NCBI GenBank assembly: GCA_040394775.1
Contig: JBEBRN010000004.1
Coordinates: forward strand, 1 to 64,000
Source: 40-80 sp040394775
Lineage (GTDB): Bacteria > Bacteroidota > Bacteroidia > Flavobacteriales_D > Crocinitomicaceae
Reading direction: 5' to 3'
DNA length: 64,000 bases
Part shown: positions 10,025 to 17,124 of the stretch, piece after piece
How positions within the stretch are numbered: the first letter of the stretch is position 1
Layout of the letters: each line of letters opens with the position of its first letter
Notes under the pieces: model-generated
What the model was told of the DNA's origin: nothing
The model's input: the letters and a program-made list of their open reading frames with translations, nothing else
Database searches by the model: none
Program-made: the position numbers and the translations under genes

Positions 10025-12157
10025 ATGGCTAGTATAAACTTTGACCAACAAACATTAAAAGACCTTGAGTTCACCACGATTCAAGAATGGTTAATGGATT
10101 ATGCTATTGGAGATACAGCAAAGGAAAAGTTGGAGAATCTTATTCCTTCTTCCGACTTTGCACATATCAAGTTAGAATTACAAAAAGTAAAAGAGTATCA
10201 CACGATTCTTTCAGATGGCGAATTCTTTCCAACGATTTCATTTCAAGAATTACTTGCTGAAATTAAATTATTAGGCATCAAGAATGCGATGATTGAACAA
10301 GAAGGTTTTGTGCGCATCTATAAAGCTTCGGAATTAGTCAATGCATTATTAACATTTTTCAATAAGCGAAGTGTCGATTTTCCGACGCTTTACAAATTAG
10401 TCAACGAAGCAGCATTTACAAAAGAAATTATCGAATTAATTACTGCCGTTTTTGATAAAAAGGGAAACATCAGAGAGGATGCTTCTCCCCTTTTATTTGA
10501 AATTAGTCAAAATATTACGGCACTACGCGTAAAGATTAATAAGAACTTTGACAGAGAACTTCGAAAATACGACAAAGAGGGATTTTTAGGAGATATCAAA
10601 GAAACCTTTATCAGTGAACGCCGCGTTTTATCGGTGATTTCATCTCATAAACGGCAAATTAAAGGAAGCGTCTTAGGATCTTCCAAAACAGGAAGTCTGA
10701 CGTTCATCGAGCCTTATATCAACATCGAGCTGAACAACGAATTAGAAATGTTGATTGATGATAAACGAAAAGAGATTTACCGTATTTTAAAAGAACTAAC
10801 GCATCAACTTTCTGCTCACTTAGAACTCATAAAAGCGTATCAACACATTCTTACCAGTATTGATTTCATCCAAGCAAAAGCAAAGTTAGCGATAGAAATA
10901 GGTGCCGATTTACCTGGTATTGTAGATGAACCACGAATTGAATTAATACAAGTCTATCATCCCATACTTTTAAAAAACAATCAGAACGCTCGAAAATCAA
11001 CCTTGCCACAAACTATTTTACTCGACAAATCGAAGCGGATGTTAGTGATTTCGGGACCAAATGCGGGTGGAAAAAGTATTACACTAAAAACCATAGGTCT
11101 CAATCAATTGATGTTACAAGGTGGATTACTCGTTCCTATGGACACCAATAGTAACATGTGTTTATTCCAACAAGTTAAAACGGATATTGGAGACCAACAA
11201 TCGATTGAGAATGAATTAAGCACGTATTCGTATCGCTTAAAGAGAATGAATCATTTTCTGAAAGTATCCAATCACCGAACACTGTTATTATTAGATGAAT
11301 TTGGAACAGGTTCTGACCCTGATTTAGGCGGCGCATTAGCGGAAGTATTTTTTGAACGGCTTTATCAAACAAAGTGTTTCGGAGTGATTACCACGCATTA
11401 TGCAAACATCAAGATGAAAGCCAACGAACTCAAGAATGCAGTTAACGGCTGTATGTTGTTCAATACCGAAACATTAGAACCTTTATATAAGTTTTCCATG
11501 GGACAACCAGGAAGTTCGTTTACGTTTGAAGTAGCGCAAATGAATGGTATTTCGATGGACATCATTGAAGATGCGAAGACGCGTATTGACGATAAAAAAG
11601 TGAAGATGGATAAGTTGCTTCATGAATTACAACGGGAGAAATCATATCTCGAAAGGTTAAACAAGGATCACATTGAAGCACAAGAAATTGCAGAGAGAAA
11701 ACGATTGGAATATACTTCTTTAAAAGACAAATTAGAACAAAAAATAGAACTCCAAAAAATAGCCATTGATCGCGACCGTAAATTCATTCAAGCAGGACAA
11801 AAATTACGGCAATATGTCGATCGCTATTTACTTCGTACCAAGAAAAAAGATGCCAACAAAGCATTATTAGAGGAAATACATAAGTATATTAGCATAGAAA
11901 AAACAAAAATTGAAGACGCAAAAATTGTAGAGCGTATCAAAAAAGAAGCGTCAGGAAAGATAAAACCAAAAAAAGCAAAAGTAAAACCGACTGTCAATCC
12001 CCTTAATCACGATAAAATCAAAGAAGGTTCAAAGGTGAAAATGGTTGATAGCAAACAAAGTGGTATTGTAGAAGCGATAAATGGGAAAAATGTGACGGTT
12101 GTTTTTGGTGCTTTGCGGGTAAAAGTTGAATTAAATAAATTAATGTGGATACAATAA
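10025..12157 (+). CDS. MutS2-family ATPase without a C-terminal Smr domain
   Basis: This 710-residue MutS homologue belongs to the MutS2 branch. It has no N-terminal mismatch-binding domain and begins with the helical core (residues 1-300). The ATPase domain has Walker A GPNAGGKS with Lys at about 350, Walker B LLLLDEFGTGSDP with D424-E425, and a conserved STYSYRLKRM stretch. A long coiled coil follows (about 520-640). The protein ends with a small KOW-like barrel (KVKMVDSKQSGIVEAINGKN...). Canonical MutS2 continues into an Smr nuclease domain, which is absent here. Roles known for the family are suppression of recombination and ribosome rescue. It overlaps the nadC start by 13 bases. Confidence 0.88.
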   Translation: MASINFDQQTLKDLEFTTIQEWLMDYAIGDTAKEKLENLIPSSDFAHIKLELQKVKEYHTILSDGEFFPTISFQELLAEIKLLGIKNAMIEQEGFVRIYKASELVNALLTFFNKRSVDFPTLYKLVNEAAFTKEIIELITAVFDKKGNIREDASPLLFEISQNITALRVKINKNFDRELRKYDKEGFLGDIKETFISERRVLSVISSHKRQIKGSVLGSSKTGSLTFIEPYINIELNNELEMLIDDKRKEIYRILKELTHQLSAHLELIKAYQHILTSIDFIQAKAKLAIEIGADLPGIVDEPRIELIQVYHPILLKNNQNARKSTLPQTILLDKSKRMLVISGPNAGGKSITLKTIGLNQLMLQGGLLVPMDTNSNMCLFQQVKTDIGDQQSIENELSTYSYRLKRMNHFLKVSNHRTLLLLDEFGTGSDPDLGGALAEVFFERLYQTKCFGVITTHYANIKMKANELKNAVNGCMLFNTETLEPLYKFSMGQPGSSFTFEVAQMNGISMDIIEDAKTRIDDKKVKMDKLLHELQREKSYLERLNKDHIEAQEIAERKRLEYTSLKDKLEQKIELQKIAIDRDRKFIQAGQKLRQYVDRYLLRTKKKDANKALLEEIHKYISIEKTKIEDAKIVERIKKEASGKIKPKKAKVKPTVNPLNHDKIKEGSKVKMVDSKQSGIVEAINGKNVTVVFGALRVKVELNKLMWIQ

Positions 12158-13008
12158 TAGACGAAAAAGCGATTGAATTAATCATTCAAAACGCTCTAAA
12201 TGAGGATATTGGAGACGGAGATCATTCATCCTTAGCTTCTGTTCCAGAAAACGCTATAGGAAAAGCAAAGTTATTGGTAAAAGACGATGGTATTATTGCT
12301 GGAATTGAATTGGCGAAGAAAATTGTAACTTATTATGATGCTTCGATGATTTTTAATGCCTTTTTAAAAGATGGTGACACCGTCAAAAAAGGAGATATTG
12401 CTTTCACGATTGAAGGAAAATCGCGTTCTATTTTAGCAACAGAACGTTTGTTATTAAACTTCATGCAACGAATGAGTGGTATTGCGACAGAAACCCATCA
12501 TTACGTTCAGTTAATCGCTGGCACGAGTGCGAAGCTTTTAGACACTCGAAAAACGACACCAGGAATCCGATTAATGGAAAAATGGGCAGTGAGAATTGGT
12601 GGCGGTTATAATCATCGCTTTGCCTTGTATGATATGATTATGTTGAAAGACAATCACGTCGATTATGCAGGTGGAATCAAAGAAGCGATTGAAAGTACCA
12701 ATGATTATTTGAAACGAACAGGAAAACAATTAAAAATTGAAATCGAAGTTCGCAATGAAAAAGAATTAGATGAAGTATTAGCCGTTGGACAAGTGGATCG
12801 TATTATGCTCGATAATTTCAGTGTAGAAGATATTAAACGTGTACTTCCAAAAATCCCAAAAACATTTGAAACTGAGGCCTCTGGAGGAATCACAACCGAA
12901 ACTATTCGTGCGTATGCTTCCACGGGTGTTGATTACATTTCTGTTGGTGCATTAACACATAGCTTCAAAAGTTTAGACCTAAGTTTGAAAGCAGATTATA
13001 CCATTTGA
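12145..13008 (+). CDS. nadC: Nicotinate-nucleotide diphosphorylase (carboxylating)
   Basis: NadC converts quinolinate and PRPP to nicotinate mononucleotide, CO2 and pyrophosphate in de novo NAD synthesis. The 287-residue protein carries the signature LLDTRKTTPGIRLMEKWAVRIGG, the YDMIMLKDNHV motif and a C-terminal barrel with ETEASGGIT, which together form the quinolinate and PRPP sites. The only start that keeps the full N terminus is a GTG at 12145, inside the end of the MutS2 gene in another frame; the next Met is well inside the first domain. This suggests translational coupling to the upstream gene. nadA and nadB are not in this window. Confidence 0.95.
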   Translation: MDTIIDEKAIELIIQNALNEDIGDGDHSSLASVPENAIGKAKLLVKDDGIIAGIELAKKIVTYYDASMIFNAFLKDGDTVKKGDIAFTIEGKSRSILATERLLLNFMQRMSGIATETHHYVQLIAGTSAKLLDTRKTTPGIRLMEKWAVRIGGGYNHRFALYDMIMLKDNHVDYAGGIKEAIESTNDYLKRTGKQLKIEIEVRNEKELDEVLAVGQVDRIMLDNFSVEDIKRVLPKIPKTFETEASGGITTETIRAYASTGVDYISVGALTHSFKSLDLSLKADYTI

Positions 13009-13038
13009 AATTTTTATTCATAAAAAGACAAAAAACAT

Positions 13039-13068
13039 TTGCTACTTTCAAAAATCTGATTAATTTTG
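13039..13068 (+). promoter_or_regulatory. Promoter of the tRNA-Gly/tRNA-Leu unit
   Basis: A TTG at 13039-13041 is followed after 19 bases by TAATTTTG at 13061-13068, an exact match to the Bacteroidota promoter consensus, 42 bases before the first tRNA. Confidence 0.65.
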
Positions 13069-13109
13069 CAACGCTTTACAATGGTAGAGTTTAAAGATTG
13101 AAATGAAAA

Positions 13110-13182
<73 letters not shown>

Positions 13183-13210
13183 CGAAATGTAAAAGTCGCA
13201 TTTCAGGAAT

Positions 13211-13294
13211 GCTTGGATGGTGGAATTGGTAGACACGCCGGACTTAAAATCCTGTGGGCGTTAGCCCGTGCGGGTTCAAGTCCCGCTCCGAGTA
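13211..13294 (+). tRNA. tRNA-Leu (anticodon TAA)
   Basis: This is an 84-base tRNA with a long variable arm, as expected for leucine. The acceptor arm GCTTGGA/TCCGAGT pairs with two G-U wobbles. The anticodon loop CTTAAAA places TAA at 13245-13247. The T arm GCGGG/CCCGC encloses TTCAAGT. The anticodon stem has one C-U mismatch. CCA is not encoded. Confidence 0.96.
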
Positions 13295-13296
13295 CT

Positions 13297-13345
13297 AAAA
13301 ACAGAGTGAAAATGAAAGCGAAAGCGGATTTTTCACTCTGTTTTT
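13297..13345 (+). terminator. Rho-independent terminator of the tRNA unit
   Basis: AACAGAGTGAAAA and TTTTTCACTCTGTT pair around a 16-base loop and run into a long T tract (13341 onwards). It lies directly after tRNA-Leu and leaves only about 30 bases before the first CRISPR half-repeat. Confidence 0.8.
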
Positions 13346-13376
13346 TTTTGCTCTATACTTTCGTGCTTAAATAAGC

Positions 13377-15011
13377 AAGGCTCTATTTTTACAGATAAAT
13401 TACAACGCGTTAGATAGTTGAAACAAAATGTCTTGCATTGTGATTTGCTTTCACCACGAAGTAGCATGAATACCACTAAAAAAATAAACTCTCCATTCAT
13501 AAAAGTTCTATTTTTACGGATAAGTTACAACACTATCCCCGTTATAATCAATGGTAGTTCTGTTGTGATTTGCTTTCACCACGAAGTAGCATGAATTCCA
13601 TTAAAAAAAATAAACACTCTATTCATAAAAGTTCTATTTTTACGGATAAGTTACAACAGTTGGTTAATAGCATCCCCACGTTCCAGTGTTGTGATTTGCT
13701 TTCACCACGGAGTAGCATGAATACCACTAAAAAATAAACACACCATTCATAAAAGTTCTATTTTTACGGATAAGTTACAACCTATGTTGAAAAAAGTATT
13801 TTCAACAGACCGTTGTGATTTGCTTTCAAAAGTTCTATTTTTACGGATAAGTTACAACCGCGTTATACGCTTCTTTAATGAGTGCGTGTTGTGATTTGCT
13901 TTCAAAAGTTCTATTTTTACGGATAAGTTACAACTTTTTCTTCAACAAAAGAAAGAACGTCAAGGTTGTGATTTGCTTTCAAAAGTTCTATTTTTACGGA
14001 TAAGTTACAACAATTCGTTTGTCCGTCGATGTGTCAAGTCCGTTGTGATTTGCTTTCAAAAGTTCTATTTTTACGGATAAGTTACAACAATAAAAAACGG
14101 CTACTAACACGTGCTATAGTTGTGATTTGCTTTCAAAAGTTCTATTTTTACGGATAAGTTACAACCTACATATCCTTTAATGGATGCAAATTTGTGTTGT
14201 GATTTGCTTTCAAAAGTTCTATTTTTACGGATAAGTTACAACAAATTGCAACATCATGACTGGTACTGGTATGTTGTGATTTGCTTTCAAAAGTTCTATT
14301 TTTACGGATAAGTTACAACTAATTGATTTTTTAAAAAAGCAGGGAGCGCGTTGTGATTTGCTTTCAAAAGTTCTATTTTTACGGATAAGTTACAACCCGA
14401 TTCAAAAAAGTTAGATGACGATTATTGTTGTGATTTGCTTTCAAAAGTTCTATTTTTACGGATAAGTTACAACATTGCTATAACAAATACGGTTGCATCT
14501 TCTGTTGTGATTTGCTTTCAAAAGTTCTATTTTTACGGATAAGTTACAACTTTCAAAAACAGTTTCCTCTTTGACTGCTCGTTGTGATTTGCTTTCAAAA
14601 GTTCTATTTTTACGGATAAGTTACAACGTCTTTATTGAACATGTATATTTGTTTTATGTTGTGATTTGCTTTCAAAAGTTCTATTTTTACGGATAAGTTA
14701 CAACAATACCACAGCAATTGTGTGAAGAGATACTGTTGTGATTTGCTTTCAAAAGTTCTATTTTTACGGATAAGTTACAACAGAAAGTTCTGCAAAAAGA
14801 TACTAAAAGCAGTTGTGATTTGCTTTCAAAAGTTCTATTTTTACGGATAAGTTACAACATCTATTACAATGCTCTATTGCGAAATAGGTTGTGATTTGCT
14901 TTCAAAAGTTCTATTTTTACGGATAAGTTACAACTCTTGAGAGTAGACGACGACGGAATAGTTGGTTGTGATTTGCTTTCAAAAGTTCTATTTTTACGGA
15001 TAAGTTACAAC
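13377..15011 (+). CRISPR. Type II-C CRISPR array, 19 full repeats and 19 spacers
   Basis: Sixteen identical 47-bp repeats (13812 to 15011) begin GTTGTGATTTGCTTTCAAAA and end TACGGATAAGTTACAAC. They alternate with spacers of 30 bp, two of them 29 bp. At the other end are three repeats with the same halves split by a 47-49 bp insert (13437-13531, 13562-13657, 13688-13781). Outermost is a degenerate 3' half-repeat (13377-13406) with four mismatches to the consensus. No two spacers look alike. The strand is set by the tracrRNA anti-repeat, which pairs with the plus-strand repeat, so crRNAs read toward cas2. Decay at the 13.4-kb end and perfect repeats at the cas2 end suggest that new spacers enter next to cas2. 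Confidence 0.98.
13437..13781 (+). repeat. Three CRISPR repeats carrying a 47-49 bp insert
   Basis: In each of these three repeats the sequence is split after repeat base 17 (GTTGTGATTTGCTTTCA; the first copy starts with A). The inserts are at 13454-13501, 13579-13627 and 13705-13751. They are clearly related, start CCACGAAGTAGCATGAAT (one copy CCACGGAG) and end ATTCATA, and contain a short palindrome, ATGAAT...ATTCAT. The repeat then resumes with AAAGTTCTATTTTTACGG. The three inserts differ by several substitutions and one or two indels, whereas the remaining 16 repeats are uniform. Confidence 0.95.
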
Positions 15012-15119
15012 CACGTAGCTTATCCCGTAGAAATGGCAAGGCTTTGCGCGTTTTTTGTAGAAATAAAATAAAGCTACATTTAACTATTGGATGAACAGCC
15101 TATCAACCAAATTTTCATT
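15012..15119. other. Array-cas2 junction, candidate leader
   Basis: This 108-bp stretch lies between the last perfect repeat and the cas2 stop codon. An inverted repeat GTAGCTT (15015-15021) / AAGCTAC (15071-15077) brackets a short GCAA/TTGC stem followed by six T (15051-15056), which could weakly terminate the plus-strand array transcript. If new spacers are added at this end, this would be the integrase-recognised leader. That is inferred from repeat conservation only. Confidence 0.45.
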
Positions 15120-15458
15120 TCAAAACAATTCCAATTGCTGCGATGGCGGATTATTACTTTGCTTCTTAACACCATGAAAAATCTCCATTTTTCCAAATTG
15201 CTTATCGGTGATGGAAAAAACACCCACTTTACCTTTGTCTGGTAAAATACCTTTCACACGTTTGATGTGTACCTCCGAGTTTTCCATACTCTGACAGAAT
15301 CGAATGTAAATGGAAAACTGAAACATCGTAAATCCATTTTCCAACAGTGTCTTTCGGAATTTAGCCGCATCTCTGCGCTCCTTTTTCGTTTCCGTTGGCA
15401 AATCAAATAAAACCATTACCCACATATTTCTATAAGCGTTAAATCGTGACGTATTCAT
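15120..15458 (-). CDS. cas2: CRISPR-associated endonuclease Cas2 (type II-C)
   Basis: Cas2 bridges two Cas1 dimers in the spacer integration complex. The start MNTSRFNAYRNMWVMVLFDL gives 112 residues, the usual size. An upstream in-frame Met at 15503 would add 15 residues and overlap the end of cas1 by eight bases, so it cannot be excluded. Visible features are the beta-1 strand MWVMVLFDLPTETKKER with its conserved Asp, MFQFSIYIRFCQSMEN, and the C-terminal QQLELF tail shared by Bacteroidota type II-C Cas2 proteins. It is the last gene of the cas operon and its stop codon faces the array. Confidence 0.93.
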   Translation of the reverse strand: MNTSRFNAYRNMWVMVLFDLPTETKKERRDAAKFRKTLLENGFTMFQFSIYIRFCQSMENSEVHIKRVKGILPDKGKVGVFSITDKQFGKMEIFHGVKKQSNNPPSQQLELF

Positions 15459-15495
15459 TGTTATACTAATTTCATTCTGTAATGCTTTATTAGCA

Positions 15496-16404
15496 TTATT
15501 CAAATATCGGATAGGGAATTCTGCGACTTTCTCCTGAAAAGCATTTATAGAGTCCCGCAGTTGTGATACTTACGGCATGGAAGAGTGGTCGTCTTAGATC
15601 AGAAAGATGTACATCCAATTGTGGTAATTTCAGTAAGGTAATCTTTTGATCTCGTGTTAATGCTGTTTCTTCTTCGTTCTCTGATTCCAATTTTTTATTT
15701 AGTAGTTTCAAGACCTCCCAATCCACAAAAGGACGATAAGGTTCCATAATATCGTCTGCCAAACAGAACGCATTGTATTTGTTTTTGTGGAATATACCGA
15801 AGGAAGGGTGCATACCTGAAGAAACAAGCGCTCGCGCCATGATAGAACGTAAAATGGCATATCCATAGTTTAGTTGTGCATTCGGCGTTTCTTTGGCTCT
15901 GGATCGAACAAAGCTACTTCCATAGACTTTCCCCCAGTAATAACTTGCCGCTTGTGCTTCGCAATTTTTAGAGTCTCCACTTAGCACTTTGTCTTTGAGA
16001 TACAACAAACGCTCGTTGTTTTCTCCCAGACGCATGAGTACGTTGGCCTGATTCTCAATCTTCGTTTTAATGGTTTGTTGCCAAAGCTGCTTCTTGAGTG
16101 GTAAACTAGCTTCTATTTGGGTACGCATTCGGACTGTTTGTTCCGTATTGGATTCAAAGGGCAAATGCATACCACTCGGCATATATTTGCTGTCACATGA
16201 GACTAGCGCCACTTTTTGTTGCATCAGCTTCTCCAATAAGATAGAAGTAATTGTGATTTGTGGGTGCTCCAAAACAATGAGACCGATGTCTTCAATTGGA
16301 ATGGTAGCAGTTGTCCGATCGTCATTTTTAAGTTCAACGAGTAACTGATTTAATTGTACGCTCAAATGAGCCGGATTGCTGAAGTGGAGTGTTCGTTTAA
16401 TCAT
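15496..16404 (-). CDS. cas1: CRISPR-associated integrase Cas1 (type II-C)
   Basis: Cas1 catalyses spacer integration. The 302-residue protein has the N-terminal beta domain (MIKRTLHFSNPAHLSVQLNQ) and the helical catalytic domain with conserved acidic and His residues around LNYGYAILRSIMARALVSSG and MHPSFGIFHKNKYNAFCLAD. Length and sequence match the type II-C branch. A perfect 12-bp hairpin ends one base before its ATG. It is separated by 107 bp from the upstream PRiA4b-like gene and followed closely by cas2, so cas1-cas2 may be expressed separately from cas9. No csn2 or cas4 is present, which fits II-C. Confidence 0.96.
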   Translation of the reverse strand: MIKRTLHFSNPAHLSVQLNQLLVELKNDDRTTATIPIEDIGLIVLEHPQITITSILLEKLMQQKVALVSCDSKYMPSGMHLPFESNTEQTVRMRTQIEASLPLKKQLWQQTIKTKIENQANVLMRLGENNERLLYLKDKVLSGDSKNCEAQAASYYWGKVYGSSFVRSRAKETPNAQLNYGYAILRSIMARALVSSGMHPSFGIFHKNKYNAFCLADDIMEPYRPFVDWEVLKLLNKKLESENEEETALTRDQKITLLKLPQLDVHLSDLRRPLFHAVSITTAGLYKCFSGESRRIPYPIFE

Positions 16405-16405
16405 A

Positions 16406-16437
16406 AAGGTAGATTACAATAATTAGTAATCTACCTT
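16406..16437 (-). promoter_or_regulatory. Perfect 12-bp hairpin abutting the cas1 start codon
   Basis: AAGGTAGATTAC (16406-16417) and GTAATCTACCTT (16426-16437) are exact reverse complements with an 8-base loop. On the coding strand the hairpin ends one base before the cas1 ATG (16404-16402), so it would sit in the mRNA at the ribosome-binding region. Alternatively it is a DNA operator. It lacks a T tract and is unlikely to be a simple terminator. Confidence 0.75.
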
Positions 16438-16511
16438 AACGAGTTGTTTTGCAAAAGGTTACATATTAACTTAATCGTACTAAATATCGAGAATTTATGA
16501 TTGGAATGTTT

Positions 16512-17117
16512 TTATGCATCGAAAACGTCTGCTAAGTTTTGGTTTATTGCATCTATATCAAATCCAAAAGAATCTTCATAACTTTTCCCTTTTGGTATTC
16601 CATACCATTCTAACATGTCTCGTTCGTCGGAATTTTTTCTTTTCTTATCAATTATTTCTAGAAGATCATAGAATCCAGAAATTCCTCCGATATCATCAAT
16701 TGGAGCTGCATTTTCACCTTTGATACACACTGGAAATAATACTTCTTCAGTAGGCTTTTTTAAGGGCTTGATGATATGAATCCAGTCGTCACCAAAATCA
16801 TAGATGTAATTTATTTTCTTTAATCGTCCATTAAAATAGTCAGAAATCAAGGTTTTGTCAGAATCGAAATTGCTGTAGCGATTACCAAAAATGTCATCAA
16901 AATCATCATCAAAATCATCATCAAAATCAAACAATTTGACAGCGTCACTAACGTATGGGGCACCCAAGTTAAATTGGTAGATGTGAGAGTCATTCCAATT
17001 CATAATTATTTGGATAACGATGTGCAACTGATGAAAACTGAAATTTTCCGGGACAATTACTGTTCTGTAAATTTTTGGTTCAGAGTAAGCCAATTCTATT
17101 TTTAGTTTGTGTGCCAT
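16512..17117 (-). CDS. PRiA4b ORF-3-like protein inside the cas operon
   Basis: This 201-residue protein matches the plasmid pRiA4b ORF-3 family (PF07929): YRTVIVPENFSFHQLHIVIQ, DSHIYQFNLG, YDFGDDWIHIIK and the C-terminal GGISGFYDLLEII. The family is small, widespread on mobile DNA and without a proven function. An Asp-rich tract (about residues 64-76, DFDDDFDDDFDDIF) is encoded by a 12-bp tandem repeat at 16894-16931. The gene starts seven bases after the cas9 stop codon and precedes cas1, so it is likely co-transcribed with cas9. It is not a standard type II-C component. It could be an accessory gene or a chance insertion. Confidence 0.85.
   Translation of the reverse strand: MAHKLKIELAYSEPKIYRTVIVPENFSFHQLHIVIQIIMNWNDSHIYQFNLGAPYVSDAVKLFDFDDDFDDDFDDIFGNRYSNFDSDKTLISDYFNGRLKKINYIYDFGDDWIHIIKPLKKPTEEVLFPVCIKGENAAPIDDIGGISGFYDLLEIIDKKRKNSDERDMLEWYGIPKGKSYEDSFGFDIDAINQNLADVFDA
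16894..16931. repeat. 12-bp coding microsatellite
   Basis: About three tandem copies of ATCATCAAAATC, in frame, encode the repeated Asp-Asp-Phe-Asp tract of the PRiA4b-like protein. The length can change in 4-residue steps without a frameshift. Confidence 0.8.
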
Positions 17118-17124
17118 AAAGTTT

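Noticed and set aside
13211..13294. tRNA-Leu 3' end as an attachment site with a downstream copy
   Set aside because: No second copy of the 3' end was noticed in the window and there is no integrase gene.
13295..13376. Leader sequence at the tRNA side of the CRISPR array
   Set aside because: The tRNA terminator occupies most of it and only about 30 bp remain; the adjoining repeat is degenerate.
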